A stretch of DNA of 64,000 bases from Nematostella vectensis (taxonomy: Eukaryota; Cnidaria; Anthozoa; Actiniaria; Edwardsiidae), in NCBI RefSeq assembly GCF_932526225.1, contig NC_064035.1, positions 4,153,501 to 4,217,500 on the forward strand, written 5' to 3'. Shown in pieces: positions 10,167-24,700 of this stretch. Under the pieces are notes generated by a model. That model was not told the DNA's origin. It worked only from the letters and a program-made list of their open reading frames with translations, and searched no databases. Positions within the stretch are counted from its first letter, which is position 1, and each line of letters begins with the position of its first letter. Made by a program: the position numbers and the translations under genes.

Positions 10167-13100
10167 GCTTATTTAACGTTTAAATCGATCGTTTTGAATC
10201 GACCAGAAGGACGTTAGTTTCCGATGCAAGGGAGCACGGCAGAATATGTTTCATTTATCACGCGATAGCCTGCGTGCAGCCGTTGAGATTATTACGAAAC
10301 CACTTTGTTATGCAACGCGTGTTTTTCATTGGCCCGAAGATATTGGACACGCGTAGTGTCGGCACAAAGTGCATCACGAGCTTCGGAGAGGCTTCTACTG
10401 ACTCTCTACTGTAACTCTCTATCCTCGGAAAAGATTCGGGCCGATGATACGAACAAAGACCCTGTTGACAAACATAATCGACTTAATCCGAGCCCCACAC
10501 CCCAAACAGCGTAACTGATAACTTTCCTTACAAAACAAACCCCCCCGGGGGGAAAGAGGGGTGTTACTCAGCCTATGTTTGGATATAGGGGTGCCGCTGG
10601 GGGTTTTAAAACCTGACCCTGTTTAGGGCAACTTCCTTGATTTTAGGACCCTGTTTAGGACAAATAAAAATGACACACTTAATTGATTTATAACTTCTTT
10701 ATTGGGTAAAAACACATCCATAAGACACGTTTCATCAATCATTAAACTCTAATTACTTAGTCTAGAAAAATGCTGTCATAAGACTGTGTACACAATAGAA
10801 TGTCAAATGATCAATTTGATAATCCAAGGACAATCGAACGCGTATCGAACACGCTTGTTTTATTGTTAGTTTTATTCAAATATAATGTTAGTACTTCTTC
10901 GACCGGTACTTTATACCTTCATAGGTGGGGGTGCATGCTTCAAGAGCTATATCCGGCACAATTATATTTGACTTTGACTCCTCATAACCTGACAACTCAT
11001 AATGAAAAGGACGGAAAGAATGGGTTACCTGTGGCGAAATTGCGGAGGAGGGAGATTAACATCCGTTTTTTGCCAACTAACATCCTTTTTTTTTTCTTTT
11101 TCTGCCCTTTGAGATGCCTGCGGACGAGGCTAGACTTTGACCTCCCAGCTTGCGATATTGTAAAGGTAACTTGAGACACACTCGACGTGCAACAATATCC
11201 CTGCAGGACAATACTTTTTCGCGGCAGGGGGTAAGCATATGACCTTTTGGCCTCACTCATCTCCCCTACACTCCGCGTGAAGGATCGGACGAGAGTATTG
11301 GCTGGTCAACAAACGCACAAGCACACCTTATAGCAAACAAACCCCGCTTGGGGAAGTCGTCAGACAGAGCTAAGCGCAGACTCTCGGAAATACTTCCCGG
11401 TTTATTTCAATAATAAAGCAATGACTAATAAGTTATTACTCGAGAATGCTCATCACAACTAAGGGAGTGCTCATTATTTATGGCCGAGGGAGGGGGGGGG
11501 GTGTCAGTTCCCACATAGGGGGGGGGGGCTAAAAAAGTTTTGGGTACGTCGATAGGGGGGTCATAGAAGTTTCAAGGTGGTTGAAGGGGGGGGGGGGGAA
11601 GTTTCATCCCTTATAAGTAGGAAACTTTTTCATTTATTATTATTGAAATGAATAATCAAAATGCAAGAAAAGCTGTTTCCTAGCATTGCCAACAACAAAT
11701 TTAGGCTACATTTACTGCTGTTGAGCCGTGAACGCGTTCCCATAAATGACAAATTCAACAATATTGATTACTCGGTAGCAGTTTAGTTAAGCTTGACCTA
11801 TAGGATCAATAAACAAACAACAACTGAAATATATGCATTTGTAAAATATACTAGGAATCTAGTACGGCAGGTTATTAGATTATGTCAATGCTTAAAAAGT
11901 CTGACTCGGATACCTTTGTTTTGGACACCCCCGCGATTGCCAGATCTGGGAGATCTATCAGACAAAGGGCACAGTACGTTTTTATTTTTTATTAGGACAG
12001 TCCCATGCAGTAAAATATAAAATTTTATGATATGGATATGGACTAGTGATAAGACATGCAAATAGGTATAGATACATATTCTTTACTGTTTCAAAACGCC
12101 ACAAGGCCACATTTGACTTATTACAATAAGAAATATTATTTCTTGGTTGTTTTTTAATGCATGATCTGTTTATTTGTATCTGTGTTTCGTGTTATAGATG
12201 TAGTTTTGTGGATTTTTAAAGAAAAGGAGGGGGGGTCAATAAAGTTTTTGGGTTTCTCCTGGGGGGGGTCAACAAAGTTTTGATGTTAACAAAGGGGGGT
12301 TGTACAGAAAAGTGGAGTGGAGCCCCTTTTCCTTAACAGGCTACTGTATTTATTTTTTTTCCAGGGGGTTGGAAATTCCAGAGGAGTGGGGGGTCATACA
12401 TCCGATCCCCTCAATAGGGGGGGGGGGGGGGGTATGGATATTTTCTGGAACTACAAATTTTGCACGTGTTGCCGTCATTTGTACAAATAACGGCCCCTCC
12501 AAGTACGGCAAATCTGACCGGACCTAGTCCTTTGTGGGAGTGTCTCCTCTGTCACTCTCCAAGTTATTTCAGCCACTTTCACTTTCTGGCCCTACGTTCC
12601 TAGCGTTCGCTACAGTCCTCCGTGCAAGGGTGATGGCATCGACTTGATCGCCCTTCAACATCCTAGCAGTTGAGCTTCTCGTTCTCTATGTATACATTAA
12701 GGACCGACACCTTTAGCTTCTTGAGCTTGACCTCTATTTGGGTGTACCCAGTCATAGTTTTCACACTTTTTCAAGCTTTCGTTGTGACCCACGTTTTGGC
12801 TGCAAAGGGGGGGAGGGGGGGTGCGGGGGTCTCTTGCTGTAACTCAGTCCTAAGCGCTAACTTAGTGTGAATGTTGAAAAGGAGAACTTACTGCGACTGG
12901 TGGCTGTGCCCCAAATAATTTCTTGATGTCTCCATATCATGCCTACCCTACCCTGGATCCCGAGCCTTGGACGTCTCTTTATTTAGTGGCCACTGGCCAC
13001 TTAAAAGAAACACTTTGAAAAAGATGCCACTACTTCAAATGATTACGGAATCTCCTTCCACACCATACTGGAAGATCCAGCACTTTCGCCAGTGGAAAAA

Positions 13101-13300
13101 GATTGGGATGTGTGTGCAATGACAGGTCGGACTCAGATTGCACACACAAACTACTTTAGCACGAATTATTTCACTGCTAAATTTCTTGTTGTAGCCACAA
13201 ATTGGCTAGTCTCCTGCACTGCAGTCTGAAATCACTGCCAATGACAACAAATTGCCATAAAAGGAAAAAAAACAATTTGGTGAAATAAGACAACACATGC
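10167..13300. other. Intergenic repeat-rich region, no gene seen
   Basis: About 3.1 kb with several G tracts (11490-11600, 12230-12300, 12415-12435) embedded in degenerate dispersed-repeat sequence, for example variants of ggggggtcaa(t/c)aaagttttt. A second copy of the small element of 6083-6274 lies within at 12297-12454. Frames of 60-140 codons occur but none shows a domain or splice structure. Confidence 0.55.
12297..12454 (+). repeat. Small G/C-rich element (copy B)
   Basis: Matches the complement of 6083-6274 over cttttccttaacag, ccagggggttgg and aattccagagg, and shares the terminus ggatattttctggaactac. It shows that the element is dispersed. Confidence 0.65.
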
Positions 13301-13319
13301 ATTGTACATTTCAAATGGC

Positions 13320-13325
13320 TTTATT
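13320..13325 (-). promoter_or_regulatory. Polyadenylation signal of rpl27
   Basis: AATAAA on the minus strand, about 22 nt downstream of the rpl27 stop codon at 13347-13349. Confidence 0.75.
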
Positions 13326-13346
13326 ATATTTTACAAGGTTGTGCTC

Positions 13347-14920
13347 TTAGAACCTCAGCTTCTGGAAAAACCACTTGTTCTTGCCGGACTTGTATCGTTC
13401 CTCTAACGTGGATTTCACTTCCCTGAGAGCTTTCTTTTTCAGGGCGGGGTCTCTGAAGACATCCTTGTTGACAACTTGCTTGTCTAATGGGACATCTACA
13501 GAGTAGCTGGTAATAAACAAAACAATAAGTGGTTAGAATGGGGTATCAGCTAGCGCTGGCACATCCTTGAAGCTTGGAATACATGTCTTATAAGCTAATT
13601 GCCTCAACTTCATTGAAATGAGGTTGAATGAACAACAACAACAACATAATCTATATCATCTACCCAAAATTAGTTAAAGCATATTACAGGCATACTCAAC
13701 TTAGCTGTAAGTTCAAGGGGCACTAGCACCAAGAATAAGCTAATAGTTCCAGGGTGTAAGATACTGATACATACTAGTTGAACATTGACTAGATTATAGA
13801 TTTAGGGAACTAGGCTGGAGTTAAGTAGCAAGACTGAAGTTATCGTCACGAAAATGATTGATAGAGTCAAAAAATAAATAAGTAAACTAAAAATCAAACT
13901 GACAAAATGTATGTACATCATCATCCTTTTGCAAAGAAGACATAAAATGTTTTAATCCTTTAAAGCTCCTGTTGGTCAAGTGCAACTGAGTTGTAACAAT
14001 GACGAGCCAACAATTTATTCAAATGGGAAGTTTTTATTTAACCAACTGGACAATCTAGATACAAAGAATGTTAAATCTATAGGATGCTATAATCAGGTTT
14101 ATTATCATTGTTTTTAAGAAAAATATTTGATTATACCTGAAAAATATAAGTAAAAACTTACTATTAGAGCTATAGGCATCACACTATAGCCAAGTGAGAA
14201 GCATAGTTAATTTACCTTATAACAATAAATAAGAGATTAAATATTATCTTAATCATTGTACTAATTTGTCATCTGTGCTTGTTTGGCTACTTTGCTTTTC
14301 TGTGAAGTATTTGTCTGTTTGTATCTCACTACTCTGTAATTTTCTAATAATTTGCTTTCCTGAACTGATCCACCTAGATAAAATACTTATTATAGATCAG
14401 TGAAGGTAATATATATAATGTTATAGTTAAAAAGCAATAAATATGACTTGACTAAGAAGTTCTACTTGTTTGGCTATTTTGCTTTTCTGTGCAGTATTTG
14501 TCTGTTTGTATCTCACTACTGTAATTTTTGAATAATTTGTTTTCCTGAACCGATCCACCTAGATAAAATACTCATTATAGATCTGTGAAGGTAATATATA
14601 TAATGTTGTAGTTAAAAAGCGATAAATATGACTTGACTAAGAAGTTCATTTGACAAACTTGACACTTACCGTGTGGGCATAAGATGGTTGTAGTTGAACA
14701 CCTTCACAAATGGCTTGACCTTGGACCTCTTGGCTGTCCTCTTCTTACCCATACGCTTGGTAACCTTAAGAGGGTATCTGGCAACTCCAGCAACAAGAGC
14801 ATGGCCGTAAGGTTTATCAGAGCTGCCATCATCGTAGTTCTTGATGATCAAGGCCTTCTTGCCAGCGTACCGGCCACGAAGCACAAGAACAACCTTGCCA
14901 GATTTGATAAATTTGCCCAT
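13347..14920 (-). CDS. rpl27: 60S ribosomal protein L27 (eL27), complete
   Basis: Two coding exons, 14670-14920 and 13347-13506, joined in phase (CG|C). They give a 136-residue protein, the usual eL27 length. It starts [20 protein letters not shown], the N-terminal KOW-like segment, contains [27 protein letters not shown], and ends [15 protein letters not shown] as in vertebrate RPL27. It is a structural protein of the large ribosomal subunit. A splice acceptor lies just upstream of the ATG (exon from 14927), so the leader is spliced to a non-coding first exon near 15503-15531. Nothing is abnormal; this is a housekeeping gene with 1.16-kb and 0.58-kb introns. Part of the coding sequence above is longer than a motif only to show the family signature. 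Confidence 0.97.
14278..14647. repeat. 187-bp tandem duplication in rpl27 intron
   Basis: Two adjacent near-identical copies with a 187-bp offset. Both contain gcttttctgtg, tatttgtctgtttgtatctc and gacttgactaagaagttc. The second copy ends directly at the 5' splice site side of the exon at 14670. No snoRNA C/D pair could be assigned. Confidence 0.85.
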
Positions 14921-15502
14921 TTTGACCCTAAAGGGAAATCAATTCAGATAGAATTGGTGAGTTTGACTCAGAATAATAACAAAATTAGGGAAAACTTTTC
15001 TTATTAAAAAGGCCTTTTATCATGACATACCAGAGTGCAATAAAGTGATACAACAAGAGTAAGAAATGATAATGGAAAGTACAGTTATATTTATTTCAAA
15101 CTCATGGTTTGCCCGGTGTTAGAAGATGTGATGGACGATTATAAAGTAACTGTTGTTTAAGTTCGTAATTTCGCTCGTATTATTGAGATTCCTAGTAATC
15201 TATTAACAGCATTAGGCCGATTCTTACTAAGAATAGGAGGTGAAAATTTCGAAGTAGCAGTTAAATTTGTTAAGGCACTCAAAGGAACTTTTCGAAGCCT
15301 GTAGAAGGATTTACCAAATTCAAAAATACGTCCACCTTCGAAACAAGGCTTTATATCTTGTAGTATTTGCAACACATTTTTAAAATATATATTACTAGGT
15401 ATACATATGTAATTTAAAATTGTTTTGGAACTGAGAGTTCACAAAAACCACGTTAAGATTATACGATGGAGATGGATTCTCAAAGCTACAATTCACACTC
15501 AC

Positions 15503-15531
15503 CAACTAAAATGGCGTCGAGGGAGAAGAGG
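15503..15531 (-). promoter_or_regulatory. rpl27 non-coding first exon with 5'TOP-like start
   Basis: Minus-strand sequence begins cctcttctccctcgacgcc, includes the ATGGCG-box complement (gccattttag) and ends at a GTGAGT donor (15497-15502). A pyrimidine-rich start is the hallmark of TOP mRNAs of ribosomal proteins, so the transcription start is placed near 15531. The start base is inferred. Confidence 0.7.
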
Positions 15532-17439
15532 CCGATTGGAATACCGCTGACCGTAAAATACAGCTCTTTTACTTGGGGGAGGGGTGGGAAGCAAAGAATG
15601 GAGTGATCCATTTATCTTGTTATTTTTCTATGCATGCGACAACTGCTAACCTAGAATTACTTTACTTACATAGTTATATATCAAAATATATCCTTTGTCG
15701 ACTTTTTTACAATGTACACAATACTTAGCAAAGACATTCCACAAGGACCACTGGATCAAAGCTCCATTATATAAGCCTAAAGCTCTTTGGGTACTTATTA
15801 ATGTTAAAAACATGGATATTATTGTTATTAGTAACTTAACATCCCCATACTACGCTTTTTTTGCATTGTAGCGCGTGCCTGTGACGGCGCGAGCGACTGT
15901 CCGCGGATCTTATTTCCTGTCATGCGCAGTGGCTCACGGATCGAATATTTGCGCGGCACATTTTAATTTGTAGTCAGGGATTGTTGTAACGGCAAAAACA
16001 TGTAAATGTTTCTTGGATATATGGGATCGATCTACTGTATGAAAATACCACTGGCATATTGATAGAGGGTCAAATACTATATGGTGTTTGATACCATCGC
16101 TAATCTGTTGGGATTTTATCGGTTTTGAGCGTGGAAGTACAAGGTAACCGTTCTTACTGTAACCCACTCACATTACAACCGAAATTTGCATGTTGACATT
16201 ATTCGAAGCAGTTGATGCGAATCTAAAGGTTACGGAGAACATTTCCTTTGACATACGTGTTTGATAAATACTAATGAACATGCACCTAATTCACCATAAC
16301 TCAATTTATTTTGTATCTGCAAAAAGTTTGATGGAATTAAACGTAGTTTTGCACGTGTAGACTTGTTTACAAGGTTGTCGAATTCAATAGAAACCCGTAA
16401 CCCTAACTGTTTATATCTGTGTCTTTTGAATGCAAGATCGCTTTCAAACGTTGTTGTTGTAATAATCGTGTCATTTTGTCTCACTTCCTCGTCGTCTCAT
16501 TTAATATTAGCTTGATCATGTTCTTGATCGATATAAACTCATCCAAGAGTTCAAATAAAAATATGATCAAATGTTCGATTAGGACAAAGCCTTACACCAA
16601 CCTTATCCGCCTTAAAGTTTCGGACAACCCAGGGATTATAGATTCATTAAACTGTGAATTCCAATGATTAAATTATTCCTGAGTACAGATTTATAAAGTT
16701 TGGGTGCAAATCTTGAGTCAAACAACGCATGTAAATAATATGTATTGCATTGGTAAACGTCCGGCCTTACACACGAAACCTAAAAAAAATTCACAGGTCA
16801 TCTATGGTATTTATCTCTTACTTGCTAAGTAATCTCATTTAGTTCGTTTTATGTTTCTGCTTCGTTTGAGAAAGATATCGAGTTTCCCTCTTCTAGATAA
16901 TCCTTGAATCCTAGGAGATGATGAAGAAGCGTCGGTTTATTGTTGACACACGGCGGTGCAAACCGACAATAGAACACTGTTCCTTAGTAGGCATTTTGCT
17001 TCACGCTAATATAAAACAAAAATGTGTTGCTTCTATTCAAAGCGGAACACACTTATAAGTTTTTTTCCTTCATCGCACTCTATTCTCCTGAAACATCTAT
17101 TTCTAACAGATTTCATTAATATTTGATACGTAAATAGTTCAATTTTCGATAGTAGAATTTTGTTAAAGTTTATCATCAGCTTATTTTCTCCTGGCACCCC
17201 TTAGGGTCTGTTTGTGCAAAATTTAGCACTAATTAAGCCCTATTACAAAATTTCATGCATGAAGAATGAGCTTTCAAAAAAGTTTATATTTAGAATATAG
17301 TAAGTGCATGATAAAGTGACCGAATTAGATGACCAATTCTTTGTATTATATGGTCAATGTAAAGCACCAAAAAACTGGCATTCGACTCTGCCAAATTCCC
17401 GTCTTTAATAAGACTTCTTCAGGGCAGACTGAAGAAGGT

Positions 17440-17547
17440 CAATCTATGAATATATACATATATATATATATCTTGGTTTGTAGGGAAAAAAAAACGCGAA
17501 CTACACCTATGTATTGAGGACTGTTATGTGAACGCCTGCACTCACGC

Positions 17548-17549
<2 letters not shown>
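17440..17549 (-). repeat. Dispersed repeat, relative of the 56425-56680 palindrome
   Basis: Shares tcttggtttgtagg, cgcgaactac, cctatgtattgagga and gcctgcactcacgcatt with the element near 56425-56500, in inverted orientation. It lacks the long palindromic middle. The element family seems to insert beside AT dinucleotide runs. Confidence 0.75.

Positions 17550-17614
<65 letters not shown>
17550..17614. repeat. (AT)n microsatellite
   Basis: About 32 uninterrupted AT dinucleotides directly following the dispersed repeat piece. Confidence 0.97.
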
Positions 17615-17618
<4 letters not shown>

Positions 17619-18775
17619 TTTTTTTTAACAGAATGCTGTAAAGTGCATAGTCCTGGTTTTCAATTATTTTAACCCCAACCTTAAACAATATTTGCTTGGT
17701 TTTGTTTCTCTTTTGTCATATTACCCACAGGAAGCAGTTATGCTAATTGAATTATGTTTTCACCCAGACATATAGTAGCTAATTCAGTAAGAGTTTGGCC
17801 TTAGTAAGTTTTATATCAATATCTTTTCATATTTGCTTAACATAAAATTAATTATTTTATACTACTATTTGTTAATCAGGTAGTTTGTATTTCATTTTAT
17901 TTGAAAATATTGTTACCCTGTTCAAAATTTCATATATAAGTAAAGATATTCATGCATTAGTAATTACCTAACACATAGTCAGAGCAGAATAAATTTCTAA
18001 GGTTAAAGATATTGTGAACCGGTACATCCCTCAGGTTTGGTTCTATCTTTTAGAATTATCAGGTTTTTGAATGCTCTATATTTTTCTGTTCACCCTATTA
18101 TGTGAAAAATATATACAATATCCAAATCCTGCTTATCAGCTTCACCAAAACAGGAACATATTATTACTACATTATATCCCCACAAGCTAAAAAAATATTG
18201 CAAAATTTCCACTTTGTGTTTACTTTTTTGTGAGATTATCAACAAGTACTGGACCTAATGTCGGTACTTCTTGTTTGAGATATCTCTTTTAGACTAAACT
18301 AAATAATTGGTTTAGTAAGTTATTGGTGATTATCATCTTTTTAATTTTGTGACATTATATATAAAATCAAAATTTTAGATAATTTTATTAGAAAGAGTTG
18401 TTGAGATGGAAAGCTTTGAGGATAATTTTTGAGAATAATTACAGAGCTTAGATGATCACTCTCTTGTTGTACCTCACAAAAATCCTTGTTTATTATAGAA
18501 CTCATTATAGCACTCAAGAAAAGTGTTCTAAAGTGTTTTGTGAGAGATCACCAAATGATGAAAAAAAAAAGGTTTTGATCTTTACAGTAACTTATATGCA
18601 GGCATTTATAAATAGTAAATGATACTAAATATATTAAAGTATATAATGTTTTGACTATTTCTTATATTTGTGATCATTCAAAGGTTATGAATCTTGGTTC
18701 TGTAGAATGTACATTTTATTGAGTAATTTCTCCCTAAAGGTATCGTTAAAGGTGATTTGAATGCATCTTTGATGG

Positions 18776-21700
18776 ATGGCAAGCACAGGGCCGTGGGATG
18801 AGTCAGAAAGCTCAGGCAGTCGGCCAGGAACAAGGTTACCACCTCGGCGAAGCACCCTGCGAGTTAGCCACTTGCGAGACACACCATCTCAGCGAAGAGC
18901 CAGAAACTCTGCGCCAATGATGGCTAACAGTGTTGTTGATAAGGTGGATGATTTGGCAGCGTCGTTGCAAGCCACCAGTGAGGTGCTGTCTACGGCAGAC
19001 CGTATGCTGGAACATTACAGAGACCTTAATATTGAGCAGGATGATGAAATAAATAAGGTAAACTTCTGAAACAAAAACTGGTCAAGGTTTCCTTACTGCT
19101 TTCAGTTTGTTTGCTAATATATATATATAAATTATTCCGAAAAATAATTCATATGACAAATGCTTCCATGCAGAGCTGGATTACTGAGGTCAAGCCTAAA
19201 ACAAATACAGTATCAACTCTGCCATTATCAATCTGTTGTTGATATTTGAATCTATTTGACACCTAATTAAAGGAAGTGTTGCATGCTTGATTAGAGGAAT
19301 AGTTGTCAAAAGGATTTGAAGAAAACAAAGAAAAAGTCAGAATGAATGTAAACTTCAATGTTATTTGTCATCCTAGCTGAGAGCAGAGCTTGAAAAATCA
19401 GCTGACATGCTAAGAAGAGAAAGAATTGCAAGAAGAAGAAAGTTGCCTACCACACCATCAGAATCAATGGTAAGGCATCGTCTTTGGTTGGTAGTACACT
19501 TCTTTCAGTTCATGTTTATCATTATAAAAGCTTGTTTATGGCCATGCTTAAGATTGTAGCATGGTTTACAATTTCAGAAATATTTTCTCTATATATGGCA
19601 TATAGATAGCTTGATTTCAATGATTTTACTAACTTACCCATCTTCAAGCAAAATGTGAGAAATAGGCTATCAGGGACATACTTAAAAAACATATACAGTG
19701 CATACAAATACAGGATGTACATTATTGTATTGTATACAAATATATTCATTTTTTACTGTAGCTTTCTCTGCTTAACTCATAACATTTGATAGATATAGTA
19801 TAATTTTTGGAAATTCTTCATGTTATTTCAGTCAGAAGATGAGGCAAGACCAAGGAGAGGCCAAAACACAGTCCGATTCAGTGATGACATTAGGTCAGAT
19901 GTAAGTAATCAACCAAACCCCCTTTTTTCATTGGACTACTTTGCAGATAAGATTTGAGATAATTTTTTAGGTGGATGAGTTGAAGCAAGTTTTGAGGGAA
20001 ATAAAGAGTGAACAGAATCGACTGACAGGAGGACTGGATTTAGATAGCAGGTGACAAATCATTTGCCGATTTATAAATACTTGACCTATTTCTCTTTTCA
20101 TGCAATTGAAACAGGTTGTTGTTCATTCCCTCCAGATCTCTACCTATACAACCCACCTTATACTAAAAATGTATACTAAAAACTTCCTATTCGTGAGATC
20201 ATTTAAAATTTAACCTTTGAAAACTAGTCACCCTCCCTGCAGCTGAAGTGCTTTAAGAGATCGTAGATAAGAAATAGTCAAGTCAAAGGCATATAAAGGC
20301 ACCTCAGGGAGCAGCCATACAACTCCTGTCTGACTACAAACACAGCCTTAAGTAGATCACAACTGTTTTTTGAAGGCTAGGAAAATCTGAGAATTGATCA
20401 GAGATTAGAATTGATATATTTTTTGTTGGTATCATGTAATTTGTTAATTTGCTGTCCCTGTTCTAGAAGATCTCTACCTAGACAACCTCCCTATGCAAGA
20501 GAACCCGAACCTAGACAACCTTCCTATTCAAGAGATCCTGATGAGGCACTGAGGGAGAGGTATGTTACTTGAATAGAGAGATTCTGACCACCCTTAGCTG
20601 CTAAGATGAAATTTTAGAACTAGCATACATACGCTAAATATGAATATAATGGATACCTACCAGGCAATTTCAATTGGAAATAGAAAATTAAGAAGAAATA
20701 AAGTTTAAGTGACTTGTTTGAAAACTGGTGTAAAAGTTAGTGGTAATTTTCCAAATTGCCAGCTTACTGTACCTGACCTCAATTGAAAGTCAAGCACTAA
20801 TAACAGACAAACTAAAACTTTACTGTAATCTTCTGTAGAGAGAGACTCCTGAAAGAGTTGAGGGAAACAGAGGAGGCCAGCCGAAGACAAGCTGAAGTGC
20901 TGGTCAAGGTGATTTCTTATGCAAAATTCCCTTCTTTCAGTCACTGGTTTGTACCATAGTTAGTTAAAGAATCATGAAGACAAGTTTGGTTGTTTAGGGT
21001 CTAGATGCTGAGCGTGATGTTCTCCGTGAGAGTCAGCGGATGGCACATCAGAGAGAAGACGAGTTGGGGACACTGCGAGAGCAGGTAGGAAGGGTGTCCC
21101 TGCAGAAGCCTCCTGGTAGACTTCTAGGAGGCTTTTATCACCAATGGGACTAGACTATATTTATCCATGCATTTGTCTCTGTTGCTTCTGTGTATCTGTT
21201 GCCCAAAAATGACCCTGCAGTATCTTGTAATAAATGGCTCCCATAAATTTTCCATTTTGATATCTGCACTATGTATTAAGTTTAAGGGGCTAACACACCC
21301 ATTTCTCAGGAGCCAACCAGAAATTCTTGAAATTACTAAATGCCTTTGTCATCTATGGCAGTTTCCATTAAAAATGTGATTGCTTCTGTGGCATCAGTCA
21401 TAAATTGAGTCCAGCTAGCATGTGTGGTGGCTTGGGATGGGTAGGGTCAGAGGGGTTCATTAAAAAGAAAATTAATGTGATACCAAAGTCCTAGGCTTTC
21501 AGTTTTAGACCTAGCACATAACTAGGTCTAAAATGACTGTTAAAAATAGCAGATACTTGTTGTTATGCTAAAACATTGACATCCTTTTTTCAGTTACAAG
21601 CAGCTCAAAAATCCCAACAAGGTGAAATTGAGCAGAGATTGAAAGAAATCCAGCAAGAGGTATTCCATTACAACAATAGAAATGAATATGATGCACCTAT

Positions 21701-24700
21701 TTCAAAAATGTTGTCAGTACAAACAGCAAATGTTCATTGGCAAATGGCAGTCCTATGGCAGTCTATGACTGTATTGGTCTTATTATATTTTGACTAAATG
21801 CAGGAGAATATGGATCAATCATATGATAATCTTTTTAAAGCCATTGATCTATCACTCTGGCGTCGCTGAGGAGTAATTAATTATAAACTAATAATTAGTA
21901 CCATAAACACATTTCAGACTTGGAGCTGCCATTTGCTATTCCCATTGGCAACATTTTTAAAATAATGTATATGCATGTCTTTAAATTTAAGGACAACCTG
22001 ATTTTTTTTCTAGATGAGAAGTGAGCGTGAAATGTGGGAGCGCAAGCAGCAAGAAGTTGGGGACTTGACTCATGAGCTGCGAAGTGTTAGGGTAGGTTAT
22101 GGCATGCAGATCGTCATGGAGTGGGACAATGGGCCTCCATAGACAGCAGAAGCAAAAAAAGGGGGCACTTGGCATAGAAGTTAGCATTTGTATTCAGGTA
22201 CAGGTGGTATTCATAACATAACTGTGATATTATTTTATTTCCCTTCCTGCTACATACTGTAGGTTTGCGCTTGGTTGTAAAGTAAGCTGTCGCAAACCAA
22301 TGCAGGATGAAATGAGCATAGTCAAGTCGATTTGATTGTGTACAAATAAAAAAAATAATTGGTTTTCAGTCACTGCTTGGTGATGCTACAGAAAACAAGC
22401 TCAAGGAAGACCTCAGATCTCTTTCAAAGTGAGTTGTTAAAATTAGAACCTGTAAGAGTTGTACGCTTTAATAAATTCAGTGAGGTTACTATCAGCTTTT
22501 TTTTCAAATTGGGTGGTAACCAGGGGCTGTCTGTCATACATTCGATGATGGTTACTACAAATTCCAGTAAATTTGGAATAATACTAAGTACCATAGCTAC
22601 TTATATGCATTTCGCTTGACATACTAACAGAATTAGAAGCAAAATCTGTTGTTGGGCGTTCTGAGTCGTTTTCAGCTTTTAGCTCGCCACCCAATTATGC
22701 TAATTTATGGTTTTTGGGATTTGTTTCGGTATATTTTCATTTGTCCTTTAAAAAGATTATCAAAAAATCTAGTTTTAAAAGGCAGGTATGCCCCTTCTAA
22801 CATGGTATAGGAACAAAAACGTTTTGGCACTTGGTACAGATTTGTGTTTGTTCTAGAATCGCTAGTATTATTTTTATTGTAACCAGGTCTTGTTCATCAC
22901 TCTGAACTTGCGCTTTTAGGTATAGGGTCAGGTTAACCAAAGGGTATTTCCCTCAAGTAAATCCATATCTGCGAAAGCTATGATGGAAAAGAAAAAAAAT
23001 AAACTTAAATGCTGCGTATGGGGGTGGAAGAAGGGAAAAAAACGAGTATAGATAGGCGTCTCTTAGCTGCTACTTGCTACTTGCATGTTACTACTCTCCT
23101 GCTCGTCTATTTGTTTGACGTAACCTAGCCGGTGTTTTTGTCACAGTGAGCTTGAGATGGAGCGACAGGTGTTACAGGAGAGCCAACACGAGAAGCGCGT
23201 GTTATCTGCACGCGTGGACGACCTCGCGAGTCGACTCGAGCAGTCAGAACGAGAGCGAAAACAGGTATATCGTAACAACTGAAGGTGATCGTCTCTTGAA
23301 AAAAATAAAATAACATCCTGCATCAATCCGTTTTTCCTCTTAGATTGTCAATGAGCTTGATGTTGCTGTTAAAAAGCTAGACCAGGCGGACGGCGGCAAG
23401 ACCGCCTTATCTCAACAGGTTCGTATTTATAGTAGACAGCTTGCAGTAAGACAGGCGAATCCTTGACAATTTGTTATGACGTTAGCCAAGCCGATCAGGG
23501 TACAAACAACGTCCTCTAACTTTACTAGCCAATCAGGGTGCGAACAACGTCCTCTTAAATTGACGAAAACTTTAATAGCCAATCAGGGTGCAAACAACGT
23601 ATTATCTGATTGACATGAACTTTAATAGCCAATCAGGGTGCGAACAACGTATTATCTGATTGACATGAACTTTTTTAGCCAATCAGGGTGCAAACAACGT
23701 ATTATCTGATTGACATGAACTTTACTAGCCAATCAGGGTGCAAACAACGTTCTATTTAATCTACATGAACTTTACTAGCCAATCAGCGAGACAGAAATTA
23801 CCTCACTGCAGGACGAAAATCTATTGATTTGACATTTGTGTCAATCAGACTGATTCTTGCACTCTAATTGGCTAACTGTGTTAGCGGTAACGGTTGCGTG
23901 AGGAACCCTTTTAACGATATTCAAACAGTTTGTTTTGTTTCTGCGCCTGCAGGCGGAAGAAATGAGGCAGCGGTTGAGTCGCGCAGACCAAGACAAGACT
24001 GAGCTAAAGCGTCAGCTCGATGAGTACCAGGCCAAACTGCGTGATAACGAGGCTTCTCGGTCCAGGCTCCAGCAGCGGCTAGAAGCGTTACAGCGCGAAA
24101 TGAGCGAGGGACAGGGTGACCGTCAGAGACTGCTGGAGCAACTAGATGTGCTAAGGAGCCAGGTGAGTCTTTATACGCGCTCATTGGTGAACAAGGAAGC
24201 TTGCCCCCACGAAAAGCCCTGACTTTCTTATTCTACTTCTAAAATTCCATTATTTCCTTGTGCATTGTAGAGGACAAGAATTTTTTTATTACCTTACTAT
24301 TTTAGGTCACCAAAGCCGAGAGGGAGAAAGACGAAATCATGCAGCAAGTTTCCATGGTAACTCGCGGCACGTCCAGACGACAGTCTTTCGGCCCAGTCCA
24401 AAGCGGGGCGAACGGAACGCGTAGAGGTACAGTGACTGGAGCACCCGATGTAAGAGACCTACGCTTGAATCTAGATCGCATAGAAAGTGACCTTACCCGG
24501 AGAAGCGGCAGTCGAATGGATTATGACGACAGCCGGGGATTCGGCCGAGGAGATATCGATCGGTTAGAACTTAGCCAGAATCTCGCTTCACTCCGAGATG
24601 ATATCGATCGTAAGGAAGAGCATCAAGAACGGCTAATAGAACAAATGCGAGACCTGTTAGATAAGTATGACCACAGCGAAGGGCAAAAGAAGCAACTGGC

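Larger units (their letters stand above)
15532..18775. other. Intergenic between rpl27 and the CEP128-like gene, no gene seen
   Basis: AT-rich DNA of about 3.2 kb. The two ends should hold promoters of the divergent neighbours. Apart from an AT microsatellite and a dispersed repeat piece (17440-17614) nothing could be supported. Frames up to 97 codons have no recognisable content. Confidence 0.55.

Noticed and set aside
13900-13935. Possible snoRNA C box (gatgatga) in the rpl27 intron
   Set aside because: No D box at a proper distance on the host strand.
23125-23326. Minus-strand ORFs over CEP128-like exon 11
   Set aside because: Antisense of a coding exon with consistent phase on the plus strand.
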